Of a DNA stretch of 33,384 bases, positions 1-10,523 are shown one piece after another. The DNA is from Haplomitrium mnioides (taxonomy: Eukaryota > Marchantiophyta > Haplomitriopsida > Calobryales). The stretch's first letter is position 1, and each line of letters begins with the position of its first letter. Location: the NCBI GenBank assembly GCA_049999725.1, contig JBNGIS010020541.1:1-33384 (forward strand), written 5' to 3'. The position numbers and the translations under genes are program-made. Below the pieces are notes generated by a model. It saw only the letters and a program-made list of their open reading frames with translations, was not told the DNA's origin and ran no database searches.

Positions 1-156
1 CACAAGCACAAACTACATATCGATGTACTAAATATAACACAAATTATTGTACTCTCTTTTGCTTCCTAGAGAAAATAACGTCCATAAAAGAAAAACACAA
101 GCACAAACTACATATCGATGTACTAAATATAACACAAATTATGATACTCTCTTTTG
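1..156 (+). repeat. 61-bp direct repeat, period 95
   Basis: Positions 1-61 recur at 96-156 with two mismatches. The repeated unit is the coding tail around HIDVLN of the DUF7869-like fragment. The second copy continues the upstream reading frame (69-95) and is the ancestral one by comparison with the minus-strand paralogue. The first copy reads into a stop at 67-69. The window edge cuts the first copy, so further units may lie outside. Confidence 0.9.
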
Positions 157-369
157 ATTTTTTTTAAAACAAAAAAAACCAATGAAAGAAAATGACTCTA
201 ACAACCATCAAATCTTACATGTTTAAGTATAAGAGATAGAATGTTGCCAGTCCTCAACTATTTGAAAGAGAATCAAAAAACATGATCTGATATCAACACT
301 GAAGGGGACCATAAGAATCTTGATGAATCATTCAAAGTTGACTATGAAGAACTCAAGACCAGGGGTTGA
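1..369 (+). pseudogene. DUF7869-like gene, C-terminal fragment
   Basis: This is the 3' end of a gene whose body lies outside the window. Reading from 69 in frame gives a Lys/His-rich stretch followed by HIDVLNITQIMILSFDF. It aligns without gaps to the end of the better preserved minus-strand copy at 11547-13176 (HIDVLDIIQITILSFDF), so the two are paralogues. The shared frame then runs through stops at 165-167, about 180 and about 231 to FERES, aligned with FERDS in the other copy. A frameshift near 275-290 follows, then NLDES and a terminal TGA at 367-369. The family assignment rests on the second copy; this fragment has no diagnostic motif of its own. It is a pseudogene, and its orientation is opposite to that of its paralogue. 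The molecular function is unknown. Confidence 0.65.
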
Positions 370-589
370 ATCTATTTATGTTTCTATTTTTAATATGCTT
401 GTTTCTATATTACATTGTTCAGAAAATACTTTCTATATGCTTGAACTCTTCAAGGAAAATCATGGTTAATTGATTCTTATCATATGTCAATGTACTTCAA
501 ACAAAATCAATGGTCTTCATTTTGTTTGTCAAACTATTGAAGATAAAAAATATTACTATATTCATTCCTATCTACACATGACTTAGAAG

Positions 590-1110
590 CAATTGGGCAT
601 TTGGACTACTGAACTTTATATGCTTATGAACTCTAAAGTTGACCTTGAACTATGTATATGCATAGACTCATGAGTCCCATACACTTTTGGAATACCAAAG
701 TCTAGGAAAACTTAGAGTCTGAAATAGAGAAATGAATCTTATGCGTGTAGGGACCCTGAAGTGAGACTCTTAATCTCCAATCCGCTTATATTGATGAAAC
801 TTGTGAGTATAGGAACTCTAAAAATGATTCAAGGTCTTCTCCATGCTTTTATTGGTGAAGCTATTGCGTGTAATTACTTTTGAAACTTAGATGAGCAATG
901 ACTTTGAAGCGGAAGTCAAAATCCCATATATGTATGGATACTGAAGCAAAACTTGGAATTCCTTACTCTCTTTGATTGATGAAGCTTGTGTACGTAGAAA
1001 CTCCAAAACGGAATTCGAAACCTCTTGCGCAACTAGAGTATTGAACTCAAGCATGGACTATTGAAACCTTTGCACATCTTGACTACTAAACTTGGAGCTC
1101 CATGTGAAGG
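590..1110. repeat. Degenerate tandem repeat, ATGGACTC family, block 1
   Basis: No coding frame is visible. The stretch holds diverged copies of a unit containing 'gactttgaagc', 'aactcaaa' and a TATGTATATGCATAG-like palindrome. Related units are 99 bp apart (909 and 1008). The segment 902-947 is closely similar to 6321-6368 in the cleaner array at 6240-6665. The sequence from 370 to 589 is AT-rich and unremarkable. Confidence 0.55.
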
Positions 1111-1660
1111 TGTTACGACACAAGATTGACGGAAATGGTATAATTAAAGAGCACACAATTGTGACTATGGAGCTCAATTTGATCTACATCAACTCATCAT
1201 TTGCTCTAAAATAACTTCAACAATGGCATTAGAAGATTAGAACTTCTTCTATGTTGGATTTCTAATATATTATGGATCATGTTTAGAGTAGAATTTAGTG
1301 CTATAATTCCAAAATAAACAAGTCAGATCAGCATCCAATCAGATCAGCAAAAAGTCAACCGAATGCTAGAAGTACTCAAACGAATCGAGCGTGCAATTCT
1401 TTTATGTGGTAAGTACACTCATGGGATTGTGGTAAGGGTTATGTATTTTTTATTAGTCTATTTTGTGCATGATTATATGTCAATATTAAAAAGGAAATTA
1501 AAATGCATTGAAGAGTAGGATATGGAAACAAAGGATAAGACATGGCATTGGGTGAAGTAAATACAGAAAGAATTAGGCAATTGAAGGTGGCTGCTAACCG
1601 ATGAAGACAAGGGGTGTAGTTATCTTCTACAAACATCTTGAGAAAGAGGATGCAACCTAT

Positions 1661-1661
<1 letters not shown>
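1111..1661. other. No feature seen
   Basis: AT-rich DNA without a convincing frame, RNA gene or repeat. It leads into the (CT)n tract. Confidence 0.5.
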
Positions 1662-1710
<49 letters not shown>

Positions 1711-1720
1711 NNNNNNNNNN

Positions 1721-1767
<47 letters not shown>
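1662..1767. repeat. (CT)n microsatellite with 10-N gap
   Basis: A pure CT repeat of 49 bp, then exactly ten N (1711-1720), then 47 bp of pure CT. The N run is a gap placeholder, so the true repeat length is unknown. Reading frames through the tract are low-complexity Leu/Ser artefacts. Confidence 0.97.
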
Positions 1768-1770
<3 letters not shown>

Positions 1771-1789
1771 GGTTGATTACTGACCTTAA

Positions 1790-2740
1790 GTGGAGGATCC
1801 TTGAACCGAAGAGGCTGCTTTCTGTTTTCTGAACCGAAGAGATTAATTTTTGCACCGAAGAAGCTAACTCCTGAACCTAAAGCTAAGTTCTATTCCGAAG
1901 TCCAAAACCAAAGGTTCAACTGATCCCCGACCCAACTGAACCCGAAACCAAACACAAGGCTGACCCATAGATCGAAGGATGGCTGATATCTACACCGAAG
2001 GAAGACTGAATTTGGAACACGGAACCTGGGAGACCAATCCATATGAGGCTGAACCCTGAATTCTGAATGGAAGGCTGATCCTGCCCCAAACGAAAGCTGA
2101 TCCTCGAATTGAAGAAAAAACACATGGTCACACATGGAAGGTGGATCCGGATCTGAAGAACGGGGATCACAAGAATCAAAATCTGCGCACTGAAGGAAGG
2201 CCGAACGTAGGCGACTGAACCTAGGACCAAATCACACAAGTCCAAAAGAAAAGAACATTTGAAGGCAACTTGCCCTAAGGGAAAGCGGACCCCCAAACCA
2301 AAGGAAAACTGATCTCTACACAAAATCTTGCTCTGCGTCCTGAAATCTGTTCTAAGACCTGAATCTGAAACCCAAAATCAGGTCTGAAATCTACAACCTG
2401 AAATCTGAATTCTGACATTTGCAATCTACACCTTGAAACCTGAAGTCTGAAACAAAGAAGAGCGAATTCTGCAAAACACAGGGTCTAACTCTAAAGGGAA
2501 GGCAAATCTGATTATGAAGGAAGGTTGATCACATGAAGGCGGATATCTACATTGAAACCTATACATTGAAGGAAGGCTGAACTTGGGCAAATGAACCTGG
2601 GACCAATTTACACAACACTGAACCCTGAACTCTGAATGGAAGGCTGCAATCAATGACGACCAATCGGTGAGAAAGTTGACCACACGACGAGTGATACCTA
2701 CATCAAAATCTGCACACCGAAGGAAGTTTGAACTAGAACT
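1790..2740. repeat. Degenerate tandem array, CCGAAGGAAGGCTGAACC family
   Basis: Many imperfect copies of units built from 'gaaggaaggctgaac', 'aacctgggaccaat' and 'ctgaaccctgaattctgaa'. The clearest pair is about 1984-2081 and 2563-2651, which share the order gaaggaag - ctgaa - aacctggga - ccaat - ctgaaccctgaa - tctgaatggaaggctg. Partial units lie near 2175-2230 and 2695-2735. Around 2340-2455 a short sub-repeat (ctgaaatctg-like) dominates. No protein family was recognised on either strand; open frames on the minus strand follow the repeat. Confidence 0.65.
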
Positions 2741-4251
2741 ACAAGCAAAACTGGTCCTTTATCATCATCAAAGTGAAGGACATTGACCCTATCTATCTTC
2801 TGGGGTCTACTTACATAGGGTCCTCTGGTCACACACCGACCAGCTAGATAAACAGACAAGTTCATAACTCTTAACATACTCATCATGAACTCCTCATTTA
2901 TGATTTATGATTTATGTTTTATTTATGTTCATTCATGTTTGTCAAATTTATTCTGAGCTTAGAGACTAGAGAGAGCATCAACTTTACTCGTGGGCGTCGC
3001 CCCACTACTATCATTTACTTTGTTGCATGACTAGTCGTACTACACTTACACTTTGCTTGCACCTAGGTGCTTGGTGTATTTTTTTAGTCCCTATGGCCTT
3101 AGAGCTGATCTGGAACTTTAAGCAAATTCTATTCTATTCTATTCTCAGTTGCATATCTATTAATCGTCTTGAAGTTTGGCTACCTCCTTCTCATTTTCTT
3201 AGGTGACCAAAATTCGGTGATATCTCTTGGAATGCTATAAGTGAAGGGGTGATAGAAGCCGGTTGGTGTTTTTAGAACTCAAATAGCATCGTGAGTTATT
3301 GGAAGTGGCAATAGAAAAGTAATTATAACTATGATTGTTGTGAAAGATTGTTAATGCAAGTGGGAAGACGAATTTGCAATAGAGAGAACAACTCCTTGTA
3401 AATACATCTTGTGAAGGCTTTGTGTTGTCGAGGATCATCATCAAAGAATTGCAAACTATTTTGAATACAAACTCTATAAGTAAGCAACTTGTTAAGTGTG
3501 AAACTTATGTTCATAACTTGTTCTATTCTGTCTGTATGAATGTTTTGGCAAATCGTTGCATATAATTCTATTCAAATCTGTTGAATCATTGAGTAGTTGA
3601 TTATCCTTCACGTGATTTTGTATCTATTATCTTTGTCTATTAACATTGAGGCATAGAAATAAGAGACTACAAACAGAAAAACAAGTCTGCCTTTTTGTAT
3701 TGTTTGTATATATGTTTTTGTATATAAGGTGTATATTTGTAAAGCAGAGCTAGAGGAGATAACAAGAGATTGAATCAAAAGGAAACATCTATCTTTGATC
3801 TTAATGATTTGTTCTTTTTGATAAATCATTCTGTGTTTTTTAGGCTTCAATGTCATGTTATTAGCTTAAGTTGCACAAACTAAGAGTATGATGGTTGAGT
3901 GCTTCTGTTAGTCTAGAAAAGATATATTTCAAACTATAGAAGCGATGTGTACTTGATGGTTGTAGTACCAAAAAAAAACTACCCTTTGTATGACCATGAA
4001 CTTGTACTTTACCTATCTAATATGAGTCACTTGAATAAAGTTGAGAGCTTGTCGAGATTTTTATACCCATTTTTGGTTGAATGTCCTTGATGTAACTTGT
4101 GTATGCTCAAATTACACTTGCTCAACTATCTAATGGCATGATGCTCCAAATTGCAAAAGAACGTGAGAGACAACATTGTAGTATTCTTTTCCCCTCATAT
4201 TCATACTAGATGTCTCTTTTTTTGTAGTCATGCCTTTGATTGTATTTTGGT

Positions 4252-4254
<3 letters not shown>
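2741..4254. other. No gene seen; minor simple repeats
   Basis: AT-rich DNA. Small features are a tandem of 'atttatg' words near 2898-2925 and an (ATTCT)n run near 3130-3146. No frame on either strand has recognisable homology. Confidence 0.5.
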
Positions 4255-4301
<47 letters not shown>

Positions 4302-4311
4302 NNNNNNNNNN

Positions 4312-4358
<47 letters not shown>
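4255..4358. repeat. (AT)n microsatellite with 10-N gap
   Basis: 47 bp of pure AT, ten N (4302-4311), then 47 bp of pure AT. The gap size again looks like a placeholder, so the true length is unresolved. Confidence 0.97.
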
Positions 4359-4360
<2 letters not shown>

Positions 4361-6130
4361 TCCCAACGTCATCACTTGGTACTTAAATAGGCTCCCCATT
4401 GTATCACATCAAATGATGATCCGATTCATAATTCATGATCCATGCTTTTGTGTATGTATATGGCCCTTAAAAGATCTATCAAAACTGTAATATTGTTCCC
4501 CTCTACATCATGATAAATCCACCAAGCCTACATATTCTTGTTTTGTAATTCATAGGTTCCACTTTAAGTAAGGGAAATATTCACCCATGTTGTCTTGTTT
4601 AGCTTTGGTTTGTCTATATGTTTAGTTTTTTATCACAACTTTAACTTTAATGCATAGGACTTTGTATCTCATAGCATGTTGAAGTTTTGTTTCATTTTTT
4701 TGATCCGTTAGCTTGTTCTCAAGGTCTTCCCCTATTGTCCAATACGTCGCCGCCGCCCAAAAGCTCTTAACTGCTCATGTTCATTTTGTATTTTATATTT
4801 TGTAATCTTTGTTATTTTGTTCTTATACTGCTCGATCTCTAACCTTAACCTTCGGTTTTTGACCTTTTATCCAATCCAAAACCACCACTTCAACACATGG
4901 ATCCAAGTAGCCCCTTTGTAGTTTGTTGTTTTTGTTCACCTCATCTATTTTGTTAGCTTCCTATTATAGTTTTTAACCATAGGTTCTTGTCCTAGTACTA
5001 GTACTGGTCCACCACCATTGCTCAATGACCCTAATTTGTAACTCCTATCCATGACTCGTGGTAAAAATCTCATCTCATTCTTGTTATTGATCAATTTTTG
5101 TTCCCTACTATTGGTTCCGACCTTATCCAATCTCTTACAGCCACCCAAAGCCCTTGATATGACTTGACTCTTTTGTGATTCGTAGTTGGTAGATGACCCT
5201 ATTGATTTGTTGTTGACCAGATTCTAGTTTTTCCCATAGGTTCTTATTCCAATCCATTGGGCATCCATCCGCCTGACATTGTCTTCAACAAGAAAGTTTG
5301 ACCATCTTGTCCAGACAACCCATATTGTTGAGGTCCCTCTCAAAACTTAGACTTCATATATTTAGCCAAAGCCAAACCTTAACCTCTTGTGAACATTAGG
5401 ACATCTGATCTTTATATCGGATACTCAAATATTATCTAGAGCCGATGTTTAAAATTTCATTACTTTGCAAAGTGCTATCAACCAATTCTGCTTTTGCATA
5501 TGACTTTAATGATATAAGCCATTAACTTTGTGGATGATGATTCAACCTTATAAGTTGCCAAATCTAGCTTCTAGCCCTCAACCTTAAACTTGATTGTAAG
5601 ATACATCTCATTACAAGAACCGTAGCCTTACCTTTTTATCCATCCTAGAACACCCGTTTGTAGCTAGAGAAATCTTTGATGCCTTGCTTGCTTGAGAAGT
5701 CAAGCGACTCTGAAACCTTTTGACATCGCTAACATTCTACCCTCGTCATTTCAAAGGATAGTTGGATGAGTCTATACAATTTGAGTGTTTGATTCCAAAA
5801 GCATGGGAAGACATTGATTTGCCTCATGGTCTAGGCACCTTCGCAACTAGTCTCACTTAAATTCCTTTTTGAGATAGGCATATGAACCATCAGTAGCAAC
5901 CGTATCCTATCTAGTTCTTAGTTTGCTACCTGTGTTCTAATCCCATGGATCTTAACCTTTGGATTGTGACACTGCCCTACCTTATATTTTGATTGAGTAA
6001 TATGATGATGCTAAGAAAAGTTCTCCCAACCTTTCTCCAAGCTCAGCCCCACCCCAGCCAAATATCTCCATAGCCGACTATTATTCTAAGAAGAATGTTA
6101 GGTCAAAACTTGTTGCTGCACTAATACTTC
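4359..6130. other. No gene seen
   Basis: About 1.8 kb without a convincing coding frame or RNA gene. There are several short direct words but no repeat whose boundaries can be defined. Confidence 0.5.
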
Positions 6131-6137
6131 AATAAGT

Positions 6138-6167
6138 TTATCGTTCACTCTCGATAGTGAACGATAA
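6138..6167. repeat. Perfect hairpin, 11-bp arms
   Basis: TTATCGTTCAC at 6138-6148 is followed by an 8-nt loop and the exact reverse complement GTGAACGATAA at 6157-6167. It lies about 80 bp upstream of the 87-bp tandem array. It could be the tip of a small inverted-repeat element, but no flanking duplication is clear. Confidence 0.8.
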
Positions 6168-6239
6168 GTGTTCCCCCCACAACACTTGCCACTATACTAA
6201 GTCGACTCATTACCGAAAGGAGTTACTTCCCCTATACTT

Positions 6240-6665
6240 CTCTCCTCTAAGTGAAACATGCATATGGATTGTCGAGTCTCTATGCACATGGACTACTGAG
6301 CTCTATAGCACTATGCACATAGACTTTGAAGCTGAACTCAAAACTCCCTATGTACATGATACGCTGAAGCCACTGGGCTCATAAATTGTTGAACCCTCTA
6401 CATGCATGGACTCTAAAGCTAAACTCAAAACCCCCTACGCGTATGGATTGTTGAAGTCACTATGTCCCTGAACTACTAAACTCTATGCGAGTGTGGAGTC
6501 TAAAGCAGAGCTCGAAACCTCATATGTGCAAAGACTGCTAAAACCCATGCTACAAAGACTCTATGTGTGCATGGACTACTCAAGCACTTACCCAATTGGA
6601 CTATTGAACTCTATGCACGCATGAACTCCAAAACAAAGCTTTAAATCCTCTACTTGTGTGGACCA
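6240..6665. repeat. 87-bp tandem repeat, ATGGACTC family, block 2
   Basis: Three successive units start at 6331, 6418 and 6505, each 87 bp apart. Each opens with gctgaactcaaaac or a close variant and carries a TATGCRCGCAT-like word and 'ggactctaaa' or 'ggactactaa'. A partial unit precedes (6245-6330) and a shorter one follows to about 6665. The family also appears diverged at 590-1110. No coding function is evident. Confidence 0.75.
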
Positions 6666-6721
6666 GTTTTCTAATGTCATGGTGTGCTTGGCCTCTACCT
6701 TAAAGCCTCTACCACTTTCTT

Positions 6722-6780
6722 CACTCCAGGCCCTCTCTATTTTCTTATAAATAGCACAACGTCATACTTGTACTATTACA
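6722..6780 (+). promoter_or_regulatory. Shared block with TATA box, copy 1
   Basis: The block contains TATAAATAG (6747-6755) and then a stretch ending 'catacttgtactattac'. The same block occurs at 20721-20775 in the same orientation with few differences. Here it directly precedes the coding-like tract at 6783, so it could be a core promoter. In the second copy the complementary strand is the end of the gypsy pol gene and its polypurine tract. The role at this site is therefore uncertain. Confidence 0.45.
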
Positions 6781-6782
6781 GA

Positions 6783-7679
6783 GCTATTGTTAGACAATTC
6801 TTCTTACAGTCCGCCTCAAGCTAGGACAAAGGGAAGATTGTGTTTAAGAAGCTTGATACTGAATCTGATAATGACGACTAGGAAGAGCTCCACCACCAAC
6901 TGAAGAAGAGAATTAAAGTAATGTAGAGCCACCTTGAGAATGCAATATAGGAGGAACACTTCACCAATAAGCTTCTTTGAAAATCTTTAACTTTGGCCTA
7001 GCAATAAGAGGCCAAAGCAGCTAAAGAGATTGCCCAAGTAGCAGAATTGAATAGTCAAATCTCGTCAATAGAGTTAGTATGGGATCAAAGGGAAGATGTC
7101 ATGAGGATTGAAGAGGCAAAGGCAGTAAAGTTGGCGGAAATGTTGAGAGAAGAGAAATAGCAAATCCATTATATGAAGAAGGAGAGAGTAGCAATAGAGT
7201 CCAAACTCCTTCGATGGAATTGTCTAATCAACCAAATGCAAATGCAATTCTAGTCCTTTGACCAAAAGGAGCAACAATGAATATAGCTTTACCAAACAAT
7301 GTAGATGAGCCAATGGGAGGAATCAAAGAGAGTCGCATTGCTATAATCAAAGCTGGCAGCTTGGCAACAAGATTCTCTAGAGAGGGAGAAAAAAAGAATT
7401 CTCCAAGCAATTATTGAAGACAACATGTAAGGCTTCGAGTCTCAAAGAGACATTGACAAAAGTGCAACAAGTTTGATCTGAACTTTGGATCAAGTCAATA
7501 GGATGTTGCAACACCTTATATATGAAATAACCAAGGCTAATCAAGAAGTTGCACAAGTTTGTGACAAAATGACAACTTTAGAGGATTAACAATTCAATGA
7601 GACAACTCAAGAGATGTTTGGAAGCAAAGTGTTGGAAAGTTCGAATGATAACAACAAAATTAGACCTTTGGGTTTATAA
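6783..7679 (+). pseudogene. Decayed coiled-coil-like coding tract, product unknown
   Basis: One frame runs for 299 codons with no net insertion or deletion but 16 internal stops (9 TAG, 4 TAA, 3 TGA). Between stops it is rich in Glu, Lys and Gln, with long uninterrupted parts: about 50 codons before 7158, 30 codons before 7251 and 35 codons before 7587. Sequences such as EEAKAVKLAEMLREEK and MKKERVAIESKLL look like coiled coil. No protein family was recognised. The stop density is not far from chance for AT-rich DNA, so the coding claim rests on codon-position bias and residue composition. It could instead be purine-rich noncoding DNA. Confidence 0.4.
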
Positions 7680-8880
7680 GCCTTAGAAGAACATAGTTAG
7701 ATATCCCGCCATTTTGAGAAGTTGTCAATTCACTTGTATTAGCCTACTCATAACTCTAAAGTGAGTATCTTTCTATCTTTCTATTTACATTATTTTTATA
7801 GTAAAAACACTTCCTATAAAATTCTTGAAGCATGAGTATTTGCATAGTAATGTTTATCTCAAAGAATCAAACCTATATGTTTAGATGTATAAGTATCATT
7901 GTTGTAGTGAATTAAAGAAGATAAATTATTCACAGAGAAGAAGCCTTGAGTGAATCCATTCTGGTGAATTTGTGGAAAGGAATTTAATCTAAGTCACCAA
8001 CATTCTATTCCGCTTAAGAGATTCATCATTCACTAAGAAGAGGATGTGTCAAAGGCTGAACCATTGTTAGGCTTGGAAGAAGACAGTGCTAGAGAGAGCA
8101 GAGACCTAAGAAAGAAGTCAATCAAGGTAGAGGGGATCTTGAGTTGATTGAAGGGTCTATTTAATCGGTTTGTCAAAATATATGACTTGCTAAAGAAGCG
8201 TCATGGCTAGGTAAGGTATGAGGAATATTGGTCTTGCAAGTCAACGGATATGCAAGGTTGGGTTTTAGTTGGCGTGCTGAAAGTCGTTGTATCTTGTCAA
8301 GCCAATCGCTCAAGGAAAAAATCTTAGTTCCAAAAACATTAATCGTAATGAGTTTGAGAGAGAGAGTGGATAAGAAAAGAGAGTGGAGAGCACTGTGACC
8401 CCACAATTCTGTGAGGAATCAGCAGATTTCATGAGAGTCACACGAGATTAAAGAAGGTGCACAATTGTTAGGATTTGGAGCGAAGAGATTGAAAGAGAGA
8501 ATTAGAAGGTTCCAAAGTTGAAAAAAGGGGCTTCTAAAGTTTTGTATCTTAAGCGGGTTGAGTGCTGGTGAGTCACAGAAGTTAACACGGAAGGGAAGAA
8601 TTGCAGTCCAAAATTTGAGATTAAAAGGAATCTAAAGAACTAGTGCAGCCCGATTAAATCTAGAGGAGCAACGGTCAAGCTTCTACATGGCACAACATCA
8701 AGATTCGTTTTAATCAGTAATTGGAGGAAAATTATTGGTGATGTCAACTAAAGTGTCGTGTAGCAAAAGAGTCAACTTGTCGAAGAATACGGAGCTCAAT
8801 AAGATGGTCCAACTTTCCCATAAAAAATGGCGTCAGGTGGCATTGGAAGAGTTCCTTCTTGCTATTTAAAATTTTTTTTT
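7680..8880. other. Purine-rich DNA, no defined gene
   Basis: Between two decayed coding-like tracts. Short frames such as KKRHG followed by VRYEEYW near 8195-8240 hint at further coding remnants, but no continuous frame or family can be defended. Confidence 0.4.
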
Positions 8881-9890
8881 TGTTGATACAAAGTGTCTTT
8901 TTAGAAAGAGTATGACATCTCTACTTTCATCCATAGAAACATTTTGAGGTCCAAAATTGAGAATCTTGAACTTTATTTGGAGAGAGCACTTGATGTAATT
9001 GCTCAAGATGAAGGTTTTGATGAGAAAAGAGTTTCCAATGTTATAAAACACTAGTTCTCCAATTGAAAAAACATGGGAAAAGGGATAAACTGAGTGTTTC
9101 AGAATTCATCTAGTTATGACATATGTTTTTAGTGCCATTTCTAAGGAGGTGCATCGATTTTGTGGCGAAGATATTTGCAAAGCTCACCAATTAATATTGG
9201 ATATGAATTCAAGCTAGAAGAGCTAGTTACTTGGGAAGAAAGAGATTATAATAATTGGTCTTTGTGGATTATGTTAGAGAGTGTGGCTAGGATCAAGTGA
9301 GAGAGAGATTATAAGAATCTATAGAACCAATTTCTTGCTTCAGCAATTTTGAACACTAGTGTAGTCATTAATGATTATTTAGAAAAATCAATAAGGTTGT
9401 GCAAGACTTTTGAATATCTGATAGTTTCAATCCTAAAGAAAGAAGATAACTTTGAGTTGGATTGAGAAATGTTAGAAGACATAGAGCTGATTTGAGATAA
9501 GAATAATATGCCATATAGAACCAAAGATGTCAAGTTGGTGACTATTGTTTAGTTCATCATAACCTTGAGATATTACAGAGATTATGTGAGGATTCAAGAG
9601 TTGATAAAAGATCTTCAAAATCATTATCAACCTGAGAACCAATTGGATATTGGGGATGGGATTAACAATGTCTTGATTATATCTTGTAGTATACCAATCA
9701 AAGTGGTCATCTTAAATCTTATGATTTAAGATAGTATGAGTTAGAGGTCCAACTCAAAGATTGGAGAAGGGATTAAGTATCACTAAGAGGCTCCAAGATT
9801 GGAAGGTGGGATAGTAAATACGTCTGTTCTAAAGAAGGGGAAAGGTATCTCAGCTTTCATATAGACTACCTTGGAATAATAGCACTTCAA
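8881..9890 (+). pseudogene. Decayed coding-like tract, product unknown
   Basis: A frame starting at 8881 reads IENLELYLERALDVIAQDE before a stop near 9051. A neighbouring frame then carries KKHGKRDKLSVSEF and LRRCIDFVAKIFAKL (about 9052-9190). The first frame resumes with EFKLEELVTWEERDYNNW and continues to about 9890 with several stops. Two compensating indels and about ten stops are therefore needed. No domain was recognised; the product would be acidic, mostly helical and without membrane segments. It may be the downstream part of the same locus as 6783-7679. It ends just before the dispersed repeat at 9909. Confidence 0.4.
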
Positions 9891-9908
9891 TCAATCAAAT
9901 TCAAGAAA

Positions 9909-10523
9909 CAACTGCTACTTTGAACCATGAACACGCTATTCAAAACAAAAACCTTTTTTTTTTTTTAGAGAAAACATAGTTTTTTAGCCTAAAAAACTGA
10001 GAAAATGAGGTTATTTTCGAAAAACAAAAACTACGGGAGTTTTTTAGCCTTATTTTTGGTTGTTTTAACAAACATAATAGAGCAAGAATCGATTTCATTA
10101 TGCAAAATCAAACAATATTCTTAGTTTTTATGAAAATATTAGAAAACTCAAAATTGATGAAAAGTATACAAATAAAAGTATGCTTTCACAAGAAACTTGG
10201 ATTTATCATTGATTATATTTCTAAGCCCAAAAAAATGAAATATGCATCATAATAAGTTATTTTGAAATAATTTTTGTTGCACAACCTCTATGCACGGATA
10301 GAGATGGTGCTCTTTAAAACTTATTTTTTGAAAGAAAAATGGAAAACATGAGGAAAAACCCAAACAAACTAAAAGTCAAGAGAATGAGTTTGGAATCATA
10401 AGACATAATAACCAACAAAATGAAACATTGCATGGATTTCAAAGCTCTATTTTCAAGTTCAAGCAAGAAAGAAGCTTTCTTTTGTAGTTGAAAATCCATT
10501 AGTGCAAAGGTTGAAGTGGGCAT
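9909..10523. repeat. Dispersed repeat R, copy 1 (about 614 bp)
   Basis: This segment matches 21956-22569 in the same orientation over its whole length with many substitutions and small indels. Shared exact words include 'ctactttgaacca', 'ttatgcaaaatcaaac', 'aattgatgaaaagtata', 'caacaaaatgaaacattgcatg' (first 20 bases) and 'tcaagttcaagcaagaaa'. Similarity stops sharply at 'gtgggcata'. It carries one copy of the CTATGC..GCATAG-type palindrome (10286-10303). No coding capacity is recognised. It could be an LTR or a non-autonomous element; no target duplication was found. Confidence 0.85.

Noticed and set aside
1601-1832. Open frames through the (CT)n and (AT)n tracts
   Set aside because: They are dipeptide artefacts of microsatellites and pass through N gaps.
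6138-6167. Hairpin as an intrinsic terminator or Helitron 3' end
   Set aside because: Intrinsic terminators do not apply to plant nuclear genes, and no CTRR end follows at the expected distance.
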